This document shows positions 7,184 through 17,274 of a stretch of 64,000 bases of DNA, one piece after another; the stretch's first letter is position 1; every line of letters begins with the position of its first letter. The notes below the pieces were generated by a model, which did no database searches, had not been told where the DNA came from, and worked only from the letters and a program-made list of their open reading frames with translations. Origin of the DNA: Gammaproteobacteria bacterium. Its GTDB lineage: Bacteria; Pseudomonadota; Gammaproteobacteria; SZUA-229. The position numbers and the translations under genes are program-made. The DNA is taken from NCBI GenBank assembly GCA_029882395.1, contig JAOUKT010000003.1:1-64000 (forward strand). Direction: 5' to 3'.

Positions 7184-10100
7184 CTAGGGTGTATAACTTG
7201 CTAAAAAGGCGAATAATGTGCTGGTACTGACATCTGCTAATGTGAAACCGGCTTGCACGCCATTGTCTACAATATCGCTATCTAATGTGAAAATAGCCCA
7301 GGCATAGCCACCAGCAGCCAGATTACCGCCATTAAAATTAAGCCCCGAAACCGGCGTTATTAAATCAGTGCCGCCATTAACAATATGATATGAAAAAATC
7401 TTAAAATTGCGATTGGATACGTTCTGCATAGTAACGCCAAAAGAACTGCCCGCTAAATACTGCCCATTGCTGTACAGCGATTCTGAAAAAGCTGTTCGTG
7501 TTAACACATTGGCAAAGTTATCGGTGGCGTAAATATTAGTAGTGCTCTCAAAACTGCTGCCTTGCAACTGCGCCTTAACACTAATAAAGCCAATATTTGT
7601 AGAAGTGATGGTGAGAGTTGCCACACCACCTACAGTGCCTACTGTTGTAGGCGTATCAATCCCATTATCAGTTACCGTAAAGTCTATCAAGGTGCCATCG
7701 GCAATCACACCACTGGCATCTGCCGGTTGCACCGTCACACTAACCACTGAGCTGTCGACGTTGTTATTCAATATTACGTTTGGCGAGGCATGCGCACTAA
7801 TGCCGATCGGTTCATCGGGCCGCAATTGCACTGTTAGGCTTAAAGCCGAACTGTTGATAGTGTTTAGCGTAGCGGTGATGTCTGAGACACCCGCGCTGTA
7901 ACCGAACGCTCCACCTTTGTTCTCGCTAACATTGCTGATAACGGCAACCGCATTATCACTGCTCTGCCAGGTCACGTCTTTTGTAATGTCCTGAGTGCTG
8001 GCGTCTGAATAGGTGCCTGTCGCGGTAATGGCTAGTGCTTCACCTACCACTATCTGTGTTTTAGCCGCTGTTAATGCGATCGATGACAAGGTGGCTGGTG
8101 TCACCGTCAGGCTGCTGTTATCACTTACCCCGCCATGACTTGCACTGATTAAAGTAGATCCGGCATTATGCCCGAACACCACGGCCTTAGTATCCGCATC
8201 ATTACTTATCGTCGCTGTGGCTGGCGTTGCACTGGCCCAGATCACGTCCTGGCTAATATCCCGGCTTTCACCGTCTGAAAAAAGACCGCTGGCGCTATAT
8301 TGGAACTGAGTACCTTTTGCGATTGATATAGCTGTCTGCTCGATACTGATGCTGCTGAGTGTTGCTGCATTGACATTCAGGCTGGCAAAGCCAAATACAC
8401 CTCCGCTTTCGGCGCTAACGGTTACATTACCCGCACTATAAGACTGGATAGTTGACTTCAGATTATTGTCACTGGCAGCAACCGCTAAATTGGAGCTGTT
8501 CCAGCTCACCTGCTCGGTGATGTCATTGGTCGAACCATCTGAATAATGCCCGATTGCGCTGTAGCGCTGACTAAAGCCGGTGCTAATGGTTGCCGCATTC
8601 GGGAAGATTTCAATACTGTTTAAAACCACGGTTGACACATTGAGCGCTTTATTGCTCAACACCGAACCAAGTTGCGCACTGATGGTGGTATCACCACTCA
8701 GCAGTGTGGTGCACAGGCCTTTAGTCGTGGCGCTGTTATCAATCGTTGCAACTGCGGCATTCGATGAAAACCAGGTCACAAAATTGGTGATATCCTGAAT
8801 AGTATTATCAGTATAAATACCCGTTGCGGTGAACTGCTGAGCCACACCTAAAGGCAGGCTTTGCTTAAGCGGTGTGATTTCAATAGCCATCAGCACAGCT
8901 GATGTTACCGTCACGCTCTGCGTCACACTTAAGCCATTATAAATAGCAGTAACAGTCGCTGTTCCGATACCATGACTATCAAGCAAACCATTCGCATCGA
9001 CACTGACTACTGACAGATCATCGCTCTGCCAGACCGCCTGAGTCGTCACCAGCTGGCTGTCAGAATTACTATAAATCGCTGTTAGCTGTAACTGTTGACT
9101 ACTGCCTAAGGACAGGCTGGCGTTTAATGCACTCATCTCTAATAGATCGAGAGTGGCGTCGGTTACACTAATCGTCGCGATGCCATTAATGCCATTTAAT
9201 GAAGCGGCAATTGCTGTACTGCCTACCGATTTAGCGATGAAGGCTCCGGCTGCGTTATTAACGGCTTCAGCAATCAGGCTGTCATCCACATACCAGCTCA
9301 CTTGCTGTGTTATATCCTGTGTCGAGTTATCACTGTAATAACCGGTGGCCACAAACTGATATTCCACTCCCTCGGCGATCGAAGTGATCGATGGTGTGAC
9401 ACTGATAGAGGTTAAAATAGCTGCCGTCACTGTAATGCTGGCCGCGCTATTCTTGCCGGCTAAGTGCGCACTAATGCTTACCTCGCCCGTAGCCAGACCT
9501 GTGACGATACCGCTTGATGATACTTGCGCAATCATCAAATCACTCGATAGCCAGCTCACCTGCTCGGTTATGTCCTGACTGGTCTGATCCGAATAAATAC
9601 CGGTGGCCTGCAGGCTGACACTGGTACCGTTTGCAATCGAAGACGATGTGGGTGAGACACTGATTGATGATAATGTCGCTGCAGTAACCGTTATGCTAGC
9701 AACACCGGTCTGACCACTGAGGCTGGCACTGATCGTTGCGGCACCCTCAAGATTGGCCGTAACCTGACCGCCAGGCGCGACTTCGGCAATTGTCGCCGCA
9801 CTCGATTGCCAGCTAACCTCAGCGGTTATGTTCTGAGTGCTTAAGTCGGTATATACACCGATTGCCTGCAAGCTGAGATGGCTGCCTTTTGCTATTGCGC
9901 TGACGCCCGGGGTCACTGTAATGGCATTCAGAGTTGCCGGGGTTACACTGACAATAGAAACACCGCTTACGCCATCTAAACTGGCACTGATGCTGCTCGC
10001 ACCAACAGTCAAAGCCGTGACCTTGCCTGCTGGTGTTACCTCTGCAATCACTGGATCTGCCGACTTCCAGTTCACCTCTGCGGTGATATCCTGACTGCTT

Positions 10101-13100
10101 TGATCAGTGTAAATACCGGTAGCCTGCAAACTGACACTGGTGCCATTGGCAATTGAAACCGAACCTGGTGTCACACTAATCGACACTAAGCTGGCCTCTG
10201 TCACCGTAATGGCCGCGATACCGCTAACGCCATCCAGGCTGGCATTAATATCTGCCAGGCCCTGACTGTTTGCCGTCACCACGCCTGCGATTGTGACTTC
10301 GGCAATCACATCACTTGTCGATTGCCAGCTGACCTTATCGGTTAAATCCTGCGTGGTCTGGTCAGAATAGTACCCCGTTGCCTGCAGCTTCACGCTGGTG
10401 CCTTTGGCAATAGAGACGATCCCCGGTGTCACGCTGATTTCATCTAAGGTCGCACCGGTGACCGTAATAACAGAAGCGCTGCTTATGCCCTGATAACTCG
10501 CACTGATGTTCACACTGCCAATAACAAGCGCGGTGACCTCGCCCGTCTGTGTTACTTCTGCCGCTGCACTATCGGATATCCAGCTGACCTTGGTTGTTAA
10601 ATCCTGTGTGCTCTGGTCCGAATAGTGACCTGTCGCCTGCAGCTTCACGCTGGTGCCTGCTGCCAGTGACTTCACGCCCGGCGTCACACTGATAGAATCT
10701 AAGGTCGCCGGCGTCACCGTGACAACCGAAACACTGCTTTTACCCTGATAACTCGCGCTGATGTTTGCCGTGCCGATAGCAAGTGCGGTGACCTCACCCG
10801 TCTGCGTTACTTCTGCCGCTGCACTATCGGATATCCAGCTGGCCTGATCGCTTAAATCCTGTGTGCTCTGATCCGAATAATAACCTGTCACCTGCAGCTT
10901 CACGCTGGTGCCTGCTGCCAGTGATTTCACGCCCGGGGTAATGCTGATCGAGTCTAAGATCGCCGGCGTGACTGTAATCACAGAATCACCTGTAAAACCA
11001 CCCATGCTCGCACTGATATTAGCCGTGCCGATAGCAAGCGCGGTGACCTCACCCGTTTGCGTTACTTCTGCCGCTGCACTATCAGATATCCAGCTGACCT
11101 TATCAGTTAAGTTCTGAGTACTTTGATCGCTATATATACCAGTAGCAGCTAATACAGCACTGGTGCCGTTAGCCAGAGAAACGGTTCCCGGCGTCACACT
11201 AATGCCATTTAATGTCGCTGCTGTGATGGTGATTACTGAAGTGCCGTTTATGCCCCCCAGGCTAGCGCTAATATTTGCACTGCCAATAGCAAGGGCGGTA
11301 ACCCTGCCTAACGGAGTGACTTCTGCAGCCACATTATCCGATTGCCAGCTAACCTTAGTGGTTAGATCCTGCGTAGTCTGGTCTGAATAAATACCAGTTG
11401 CCTGTAAAACAACATCGGTTCCTGCTGCGACAGAAACCACGCCCGGCGTGACACTGATCGAGCTTAAGGTGGCAGGTGTGACCGTAATGGCCGATACACT
11501 GCTCTGGCCACCTAAGCTCGCTGTGATATCGGCGGGCCCTATGCTATTAGCGGTAACCAGGCCAGCCTGAGTCACTTCAGCTATCGCATCGTTGGTCGAT
11601 TGCCAGCTCACCTGATCGGTTAAATCCTGCGTGCTCTGATCAGAATAGTGACCTGTCGCCTGCAGCTTTGTGCTGGTACCTGCTGCCAGCGCTACCACGC
11701 CCGGGGTCACGCTAATTGCATCTAAGGTCGCTTCGGTAACCGTAATTGCGGAAACAGCTATAAAACCCTCTAAGCTCGCACTGATATTAGCCGTGCCGAT
11801 AGCAAGCGCGGTGACCTCACCCGTCTGCGTTACTTCTGCCGCTGCACTATCGGATATCCAGCTGACCTTGGCGCTTAAATCCTGGGTGCTTTGATCGGTG
11901 TAAATGCCGGTCGCGACCAGTACCTCACTGGTGCCATTAGCCAGAGACACCAGACCTGGCGTTACGCTAATGCCATTTAAAACGGCTGCTGTCACCGTGA
12001 TCAATGAAGAACTACTGAAGCCATCAATGCTGGCGGTGACACTGCTGCTTCCGATGCTCAGGCCAGTCACCAAACCAGAGGCCGAAACATTAGCTATATC
12101 ATTATTGGACAACCAGCTGACCTGATCGGTTAAGTCCTGAGTGCTCTGATCGGTATAAACACCGGTTGCAATCAGTGCCTTGCTGGTACCACTGGCAATC
12201 GAGACAACGCCGGGGGTCACGCTAATGCTGCTTAAAGTGGCATCTGTAACAGTGATAATGGCGGCATTACTGCTAACACCTCCAATACTGGCGCTAATAC
12301 TGGCGCTACCTAAACTAAAGCCTGTCACCAGTCCCGAGACGGAGACATCAGCGATTGCAGGACTACTCGACGACCAGTTTGCCTGATGGCTTAAGTTCTG
12401 GGTCGTCTGGTCTGAATAAACACCGGTCGCGATCAAAGCTACATTGGTGCCATTAGCTATCGACTTCACACCCGGGGTCACACTCATCGATACCAATATG
12501 GCATCCGTCACTTCAACCTGCGATGTGCCTGTAATGCTACCGGAGCTCGCACTAATCGTGGCCGTGCCGATGCTTTTAGCTGTCACCAGACCAGTAACGA
12601 CATCCGCATTAGGCGAATTAGACTGCCAGTTCACAGTATCGGTTAAATCCTGCGTTGTGTTATCGGTATAGATACCCGTTGCAATTAACGCCACGCTGGT
12701 GCCATTGGCTATCGAAGGTTTGCCGGGTGTGACGCTTATCAGTGTTAACTCGGCTTCGGTCACTGTCACCGTTGAGGCACCACTAATACCACCCAGGCTG
12801 GCACTGACGCTGCTGCTACCCGTGTTTATCCCTGTGACCAGACCCGATGCGCTGACTCTAACTTTTAGACTGTCATTTGACTGCCAGCTGACCTGACTTG
12901 TCAGGTTCTGAGTGCTTTGATCTGAATAGACACCGCTTGCCTGTAAAGCAATGCTGGTGCCTTTAGCAATGGATGCCGCAACTGGGGTGACGTTAATCGA
13001 GACTAATACAGCCGAAGTAACGGTGACTGATGAGCTGCTAATGAAATCACCCATACTGGCACTGATATCAACCAGGCCCTGGCTGTTAGCTGACAGCTGC

Positions 13101-13639
13101 CCTTGTGTATTAACAGTGGCTATCGCTGCATTTGACGACAACCAGCTGACATCGCTACTGATGTCCTGAGAGGTTTGGTCCGAGTAGGTGCCGGTGGCCG
13201 TTAGCGCGAGACTTGTGCCATTAGCGATGGAGACCGTACCGGGGGAGACTACAAGCGACACTAAGGTGGCTGAGGTAATGGTAATCGAGGTCGTATTACT
13301 CACCCCGTCAAGACTGGCGCTAATATCGGCCACGCCCTGACTATTACCGCTCAGTTGGCCTGACGCACTGATATCGGCAACAGCGCTATCACTCGACAGC
13401 CAGCTAACATCACTGCTGATATCCTGTGTACTTTGGTCAGAATAAGTACCGGTTGCCTGCAGGCTAACACTGGTGCCGCTGGCGATGGACACCTCTGCCG
13501 GCGTGATACTGATAGAATCTAATGTCGGTGTAGATGGGCCGGATGAACCTGAACTGCCGCAGGCGCTCAGAAATAATAACCCGATTAGCGCCAGACTAGA
13601 GTGGGTTTTATATGTAAAAAATGCCGATAGAAATTTCAT
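7184..13639 (-). CDS. Giant lipoprotein with about 22 tandem BIG_2-like Ig repeats
   Basis: A 2151-residue predicted surface lipoprotein. The N-terminal signal ends in lipobox LSAC (Cys27), followed by a Ser/Gly linker. From about residue 39 to 1940 there are about 22 repeats of 84-90 residues. Each opens with a T-L-x-S-I-S-V-T-P phrase, continues TGxYSDQSTQDLT...VSWxSxxxxxAxV and closes with GxxxISASxxGxxxxxxITVTxA. Repeats 1-16 are close copies and repeats 17-22 are more diverged. A BIG_1-like segment and a unique C-terminal domain of about 110 residues follow (after FANVLTRTAF). There is no visible sortase, autotransporter or type I secretion signal. Such proteins often act in adhesion or as extended stalks; here function is unknown. 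Confidence 0.85.
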   Translation of the reverse strand: MKFLSAFFTYKTHSSLALIGLLFLSACGSSGSSGPSTPTLDSISITPAEVSIASGTSVSLQATGTYSDQSTQDISSDVSWLSSDSAVADISASGQLSGNSQGVADISASLDGVSNTTSITITSATLVSLVVSPGTVSIANGTSLALTATGTYSDQTSQDISSDVSWLSSNAAIATVNTQGQLSANSQGLVDISASMGDFISSSSVTVTSAVLVSINVTPVAASIAKGTSIALQASGVYSDQSTQNLTSQVSWQSNDSLKVRVSASGLVTGINTGSSSVSASLGGISGASTVTVTEAELTLISVTPGKPSIANGTSVALIATGIYTDNTTQDLTDTVNWQSNSPNADVVTGLVTAKSIGTATISASSGSITGTSQVEVTDAILVSMSVTPGVKSIANGTNVALIATGVYSDQTTQNLSHQANWSSSSPAIADVSVSGLVTGFSLGSASISASIGGVSSNAAIITVTDATLSSISVTPGVVSIASGTSKALIATGVYTDQSTQDLTDQVSWLSNNDIANVSASGLVTGLSIGSSSVTASIDGFSSSSLITVTAAVLNGISVTPGLVSLANGTSEVLVATGIYTDQSTQDLSAKVSWISDSAAAEVTQTGEVTALAIGTANISASLEGFIAVSAITVTEATLDAISVTPGVVALAAGTSTKLQATGHYSDQSTQDLTDQVSWQSTNDAIAEVTQAGLVTANSIGPADITASLGGQSSVSAITVTPATLSSISVTPGVVSVAAGTDVVLQATGIYSDQTTQDLTTKVSWQSDNVAAEVTPLGRVTALAIGSANISASLGGINGTSVITITAATLNGISVTPGTVSLANGTSAVLAATGIYSDQSTQNLTDKVSWISDSAAAEVTQTGEVTALAIGTANISASMGGFTGDSVITVTPAILDSISITPGVKSLAAGTSVKLQVTGYYSDQSTQDLSDQASWISDSAAAEVTQTGEVTALAIGTANISASYQGKSSVSVVTVTPATLDSISVTPGVKSLAAGTSVKLQATGHYSDQSTQDLTTKVSWISDSAAAEVTQTGEVTALVIGSVNISASYQGISSASVITVTGATLDEISVTPGIVSIAKGTSVKLQATGYYSDQTTQDLTDKVSWQSTSDVIAEVTIAGVVTANSQGLADINASLDGVSGIAAITVTEASLVSISVTPGSVSIANGTSVSLQATGIYTDQSSQDITAEVNWKSADPVIAEVTPAGKVTALTVGASSISASLDGVSGVSIVSVTPATLNAITVTPGVSAIAKGSHLSLQAIGVYTDLSTQNITAEVSWQSSAATIAEVAPGGQVTANLEGAATISASLSGQTGVASITVTAATLSSISVSPTSSSIANGTSVSLQATGIYSDQTSQDITEQVSWLSSDLMIAQVSSSGIVTGLATGEVSISAHLAGKNSAASITVTAAILTSISVTPSITSIAEGVEYQFVATGYYSDNSTQDITQQVSWYVDDSLIAEAVNNAAGAFIAKSVGSTAIAASLNGINGIATISVTDATLDLLEMSALNASLSLGSSQQLQLTAIYSNSDSQLVTTQAVWQSDDLSVVSVDANGLLDSHGIGTATVTAIYNGLSVTQSVTVTSAVLMAIEITPLKQSLPLGVAQQFTATGIYTDNTIQDITNFVTWFSSNAAVATIDNSATTKGLCTTLLSGDTTISAQLGSVLSNKALNVSTVVLNSIEIFPNAATISTGFSQRYSAIGHYSDGSTNDITEQVSWNSSNLAVAASDNNLKSTIQSYSAGNVTVSAESGGVFGFASLNVNAATLSSISIEQTAISIAKGTQFQYSASGLFSDGESRDISQDVIWASATPATATISNDADTKAVVFGHNAGSTLISASHGGVSDNSSLTVTPATLSSIALTAAKTQIVVGEALAITATGTYSDASTQDITKDVTWQSSDNAVAVISNVSENKGGAFGYSAGVSDITATLNTINSSALSLTVQLRPDEPIGISAHASPNVILNNNVDSSVVSVTVQPADASGVIADGTLIDFTVTDNGIDTPTTVGTVGGVATLTITSTNIGFISVKAQLQGSSFESTTNIYATDNFANVLTRTAFSESLYSNGQYLAGSSFGVTMQNVSNRNFKIFSYHIVNGGTDLITPVSGLNFNGGNLAAGGYAWAIFTLDSDIVDNGVQAGFTLADVSTSTLFAFLASYTP
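7826..13525 (-). repeat. Tandem repeat array inside the giant lipoprotein gene (about 255-258 bp units)
   Basis: About 22 coding repeats with a period near 255-258 bases. Near-identical blocks begin on the plus strand with GCGGTGACCTC at about 10530, 10785, 11040 and 11808, that is at exact multiples of about one repeat. These correspond to repeats 12, 11, 10 and 7 of the protein and share the phrase WISDSAAAEVTQTGEVTAL. Such identity in non-adjacent copies points to recent duplication or gene conversion. Confidence 0.85.
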
Positions 13640-13770
13640 CCTGAACTAACCTGCTACAACGATTAAAGCTTGTTACAAAAATGTAAAAACCACATTTAAT
13701 CTCAAGTATAGGGAAATCAAAAACCAAATCACAGGCTTCTTTTTTAAGCTGTAAAATTCTTCAACGCTTT

Positions 13771-13802
13771 AAAAAAGGCTATAAGTTAAATCAATAACTT
13801 AT
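13771..13802 (-). terminator. AT-rich perfect inverted repeat, possible terminator of the P-type ATPase gene
   Basis: ATAAGTTA (13781-13788) and TAACTTAT (13795-13802) are perfect inverted copies around a 6-base loop. On the minus strand the hairpin is followed by AGCC and a run of six T. It lies 27 bases beyond the ATPase stop codon. The stem is weak because it is AT-rich, so it might instead be an operator for the giant lipoprotein gene that starts at 13639. Confidence 0.4.
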
Positions 13803-13828
13803 ATTTCAAGTTAATTTCATTTAGCTCG

Positions 13829-16537
13829 TCAATAACGGTCAGGCTCCTGTTTATGCGCCAAACGCCGGCGCAATGATAATTTATAAAGCTCCGATACAAA
13901 TAACAGTGACAACGCCAGCATGAAATAGCTAAACCATTGATCGACGCTCACCGGCTGTAACTTAAGCACATCACTCAAGGTCGTCAGCTGCATAGCGGCC
14001 ACCTGCAATACCTGAGCACCGACCACACTGAGCAAAACAAACATATTTCGCAGCGGATTTTGCAACAACACCGATTGTGTCTCTGAGCGGGAGTTAAAGA
14101 CATGGATGTTTTCAAACATAACCATTAGTAACAAGGTCCCGTTTCTGGCCGCCTCAACAGTCATGCCTGTATTCAACAAATAATAAAAGCTGATAAACGA
14201 TACTAAGCCCATGACTATAGCGGCCAGCACTACCCGCTCTATCATAAGCCGGTTAAAAATGGATTCTTCTGGTTTTCTCGGCGGTTTTGTCAGTTCATCA
14301 CCTTCCCCTGGTTCAAATGCGAGTGCCACATCCTGAATGCCATTTGTCACCAGGTTGAGCCACAATAGCTGCACCGCTGTCAGCGGAATCGGTAAGCCAA
14401 ACAATAACGCAAGAAAAAATAAAATGATTTCACCGGCACCGGTTGATATCAACAAGTGAATCACTTTGCGCACATTGCTATAGGCTATACGGCCTTCTTC
14501 TATACCTGCCACAATTGATGCAAAATTGTCATCCGTTAAGATAATATCAGCAGTCTCGCGTGCCACCGCTGTACCGGCTTTGCCCATGGCAACACCGACA
14601 TGCGCCGCCCGTAATGCCGGTGCATCATTGGCGCCGTCGCCGGTCATCGCAACAAAATGGCCGCTCTGTTGTAAACCGGTGACAATATCCAGTTTCTGGT
14701 GCGGTTCCAGTCGTGCATAGACACTTTTATCTTTAATTAGCTCAATCTGCTGATCAGCTTGAGTGGTCAATAGCAGCAGATCTTTTGCTGTCATTATCTG
14801 ATCAATGCTTTGTGCCAGACCTAATTGTTTTGCAATCGCAAAAGCGGTTGTCGGGTGATCACCGGTTAACATGGCCACTTTAATGCCTGCCTGATGACAT
14901 GATTCTATCGCGGCAATTGATTCTGTTCTTAACGGATCTATCATGCCCACTAAACCCAGAAAATTAAGCCCCTGCAGATCGTTTTCATGCAGTTCATTAT
15001 TAATCAGTGGTGAAATCACTGCACTGGCGCCCGCCAATACCCGGTAGCCCTGTTGTGCCATCTGCTGGGCCTGGTTGAATATCAACTCAGGTTCAATATG
15101 CTGCATACCGTTTGCTGTGTTCATCGAGCGGCACATTGCAACAACGCTTTCAACCGCGCCTTTGACAAACACATGGCTGGCATAATCATGCTGGTGCAAT
15201 GACGCGCTGTAACGAATAGATGACTCAAAAGGAATCTGTGCCACAGGCTGCCAGCTTTGAATCAGGCGCTCTCTTTGCAGGCCCAGATTATGTGCCAGCA
15301 CCAGTAAAGCCACATCAACACTGTCGCCATGAGATATCCAGTCGCCGTCACGCTGACCTAAGAAGGCTTCATTGGCCATTGCACAGGCCATCGCTAACTG
15401 CGCCAGCATTTCGCTTTGTTGTTGTGAGATGGTACTCGCGATTAATTCACCTGAGTCGGTGTTGATCACCCCCGGGCTGGGCAATATAAAAACAGGCTCT
15501 GCGGGCAAGCCAACAGACTCAACGCTGATTTCATTGCGCGTTAAAGTGCCTGTCTTGTCTGTCGCAATGAAGGTTGCCGAACCTAAGGCTTCCACCGCGA
15601 CAAGGTTTCTGGCGATCACATTACGCTTCGCCATACGCCGTACTGAGATGGCCAATGCAATCGTAATCGCCACGGGAAGGCCTTCAGGAATGGCCGCAAC
15701 CGCGAGCGCGGCGGCCAGCAATAAGACTTCGAACCATGGCATCCCCTGATACAAGACCACCAGAGCAATCAGTACAGTGACGCTTCCCATCAGCCAGGTT
15801 AGTTTCAAACTAAAACGTTCCATGCGTAACAGCAAAGGCGGTTTTGCTTTTTTACTTTGCATCACATCTTTTGCGATTTTACCCAGCTCTGAATCCAGTG
15901 CCGTGGCGCTAACCACACCCGTCGCCCTGCCATGAACCACCAGAGTGCCTGAAAACACCATGTTTAAACGGTCGGCCACTACGGTTTCAGCAGCAAAAAC
16001 CTTTTCTGCATTTTTTTCAACGGCTATTGATTCGCCCGATAAAAGCGACTCATCAATTCTTAGCACCTGGCCATTTATCAGGCGCAGGTCGGCAGGCACC
16101 ATGTCGCCGGATTCAAGCATGACGATATCACCCGGCACCAGCTCTTCAGCATTGATTTCATAGGCCTCGCCGGCTCTTAACACCCGGGCCTGGTTTGATA
16201 CCAGAAGATGCAGGGATGCCGCACCGCGTTCAGCTGAAATTTCCTGAGCCGCACCGATAACGGCATTTAAAAATAAAACCACAAATATAAAAATACCATC
16301 CGTGTATTCGCCGATGGCAAATGAAACTAAAGCAGCCAGTAAAAGCACGTAAATTAATGAACCAAGGAACTGCCTGAAAAACACTTTTATATAGTTACTG
16401 CGTGCAGCCGGTGGCAGTCTGTTTAAACCATATTTTAGCAGTCGTTTTTTTGCATCATCATGCTCAAGGCCGTTGACTGAAGAGCCTAACTCTCTCAGCA
16501 CGGCCTCTGCTTTGACACAATGAAAACACACTGCCAT
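13829..16537 (-). CDS. P-type cation-transporting ATPase (P2 type)
   Basis: A 902-residue membrane pump with the full P2-type layout. It has an N-terminal cation-ATPase domain, actuator motif DESLLSGES, TM4 PEGLPVAIT and phosphorylation motif DKTGTLT (about residue 325). The hinge TGDGANDAPALRAAHVGVAMG and a C-terminal membrane bundle of six segments follow. The PEGLP motif and length resemble bacterial Ca2+ or monovalent cation pumps. TM6 reads NLVTNGIQDVALAFE where Ca2+ pumps have NLVTDG, so ion specificity is uncertain. The N-terminus has CFHC. It stands alone, with no regulator or accessory subunit beside it. Confidence 0.88.
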   Translation of the reverse strand: MAVCFHCVKAEAVLRELGSSVNGLEHDDAKKRLLKYGLNRLPPAARSNYIKVFFRQFLGSLIYVLLLAALVSFAIGEYTDGIFIFVVLFLNAVIGAAQEISAERGAASLHLLVSNQARVLRAGEAYEINAEELVPGDIVMLESGDMVPADLRLINGQVLRIDESLLSGESIAVEKNAEKVFAAETVVADRLNMVFSGTLVVHGRATGVVSATALDSELGKIAKDVMQSKKAKPPLLLRMERFSLKLTWLMGSVTVLIALVVLYQGMPWFEVLLLAAALAVAAIPEGLPVAITIALAISVRRMAKRNVIARNLVAVEALGSATFIATDKTGTLTRNEISVESVGLPAEPVFILPSPGVINTDSGELIASTISQQQSEMLAQLAMACAMANEAFLGQRDGDWISHGDSVDVALLVLAHNLGLQRERLIQSWQPVAQIPFESSIRYSASLHQHDYASHVFVKGAVESVVAMCRSMNTANGMQHIEPELIFNQAQQMAQQGYRVLAGASAVISPLINNELHENDLQGLNFLGLVGMIDPLRTESIAAIESCHQAGIKVAMLTGDHPTTAFAIAKQLGLAQSIDQIMTAKDLLLLTTQADQQIELIKDKSVYARLEPHQKLDIVTGLQQSGHFVAMTGDGANDAPALRAAHVGVAMGKAGTAVARETADIILTDDNFASIVAGIEEGRIAYSNVRKVIHLLISTGAGEIILFFLALLFGLPIPLTAVQLLWLNLVTNGIQDVALAFEPGEGDELTKPPRKPEESIFNRLMIERVVLAAIVMGLVSFISFYYLLNTGMTVEAARNGTLLLMVMFENIHVFNSRSETQSVLLQNPLRNMFVLLSVVGAQVLQVAAMQLTTLSDVLKLQPVSVDQWFSYFMLALSLLFVSELYKLSLRRRLAHKQEPDRY

Positions 16538-16793
16538 CGTTCATCCCTTATTCAATGTACTGATGTTTCTAATAAAGTGGCTACCTGCCTGTAACAACTC
16601 TACTTTAAACCGATACCCGTATTGAGTAAAATTCCTACACTTTTTTGTTGCCGGACATTATTTTTATCTTCTGTTTCATTGACCAGCTTCAGGCTATTGA
16701 ATAATTTGAGACTAGTTCAATAACGCCGGCATACTATAAAATGAATTTGTATTTTTATTATTAATGGTCGCTTTTAAACGTTTTTAAGCTGGC

Positions 16794-17201
16794 TCAGTCC
16801 AATGCGCCCTCGGGCATTGCCTGAAATGACGGAATATCTTTTGAAGGTTCATGCCATGCCGCTTTTGAGTCAACATTTGCATGGGCAATGGCTCGTGCAT
16901 TATGCTCGCTGTCAACACTTGATAACGCAACACTTAAATACAGACTTTTGTCCGGTGCATAATTCATCAGCCTTGAACCACACACTGAACAAAAAGCTCT
17001 GATACCACCATGGCCTGAGTATTCTTTTAGCTGCTGCTCTCCTCTGATAAATTTTAAACTCTTGCCTTTAGCGAACGCCTGGGTTGCAAAAGCCGCACCA
17101 TGCGATTTTCTACACTGTGAACAGTGGCAGTTAAACACTTTTTCAAATAAAGCTTCAACTTCATATTCGATGGCGCCACACAAACAGCTTCCTTTAATCA
17201 T
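16794..17201 (-). CDS. GFA family protein (glutathione-dependent formaldehyde-activating-like)
   Basis: A 135-residue zinc-binding protein of the GFA/CENP-V fold. The cysteine pattern is complete: CLCG near the start, CHCSQCRKSHG about residue 25, and CSVCGS about residue 72. Members are small beta-rich proteins; some promote formation of S-hydroxymethylglutathione from formaldehyde and glutathione, but most are untested. It is followed by VOC, methyltransferase, dioxygenase and MAPEG genes, all on the minus strand. The family is clear, the substrate is not. Confidence 0.88.
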   Translation of the reverse strand: MIKGSCLCGAIEYEVEALFEKVFNCHCSQCRKSHGAAFATQAFAKGKSLKFIRGEQQLKEYSGHGGIRAFCSVCGSRLMNYAPDKSLYLSVALSSVDSEHNARAIAHANVDSKAAWHEPSKDIPSFQAMPEGALD

Positions 17202-17274
17202 GTGTTAATCCTTTTTATAAATTGACTTCGATAAATGACCGCATATAACGGCTTTTAAAAAACAACGCTGGTGT

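Noticed and set aside
7542-13169. Many plus-strand open frames of 60-120 codons opposite the giant gene
   Set aside because: They recur with the repeat period and are shadows of the repeat coding on the other strand.
7826-13525. Regular spacing suggesting a CRISPR or satellite array
   Set aside because: The period is about 256 bases, the copies are coding, in frame and diverged at the protein level; no short repeat-spacer structure is present.
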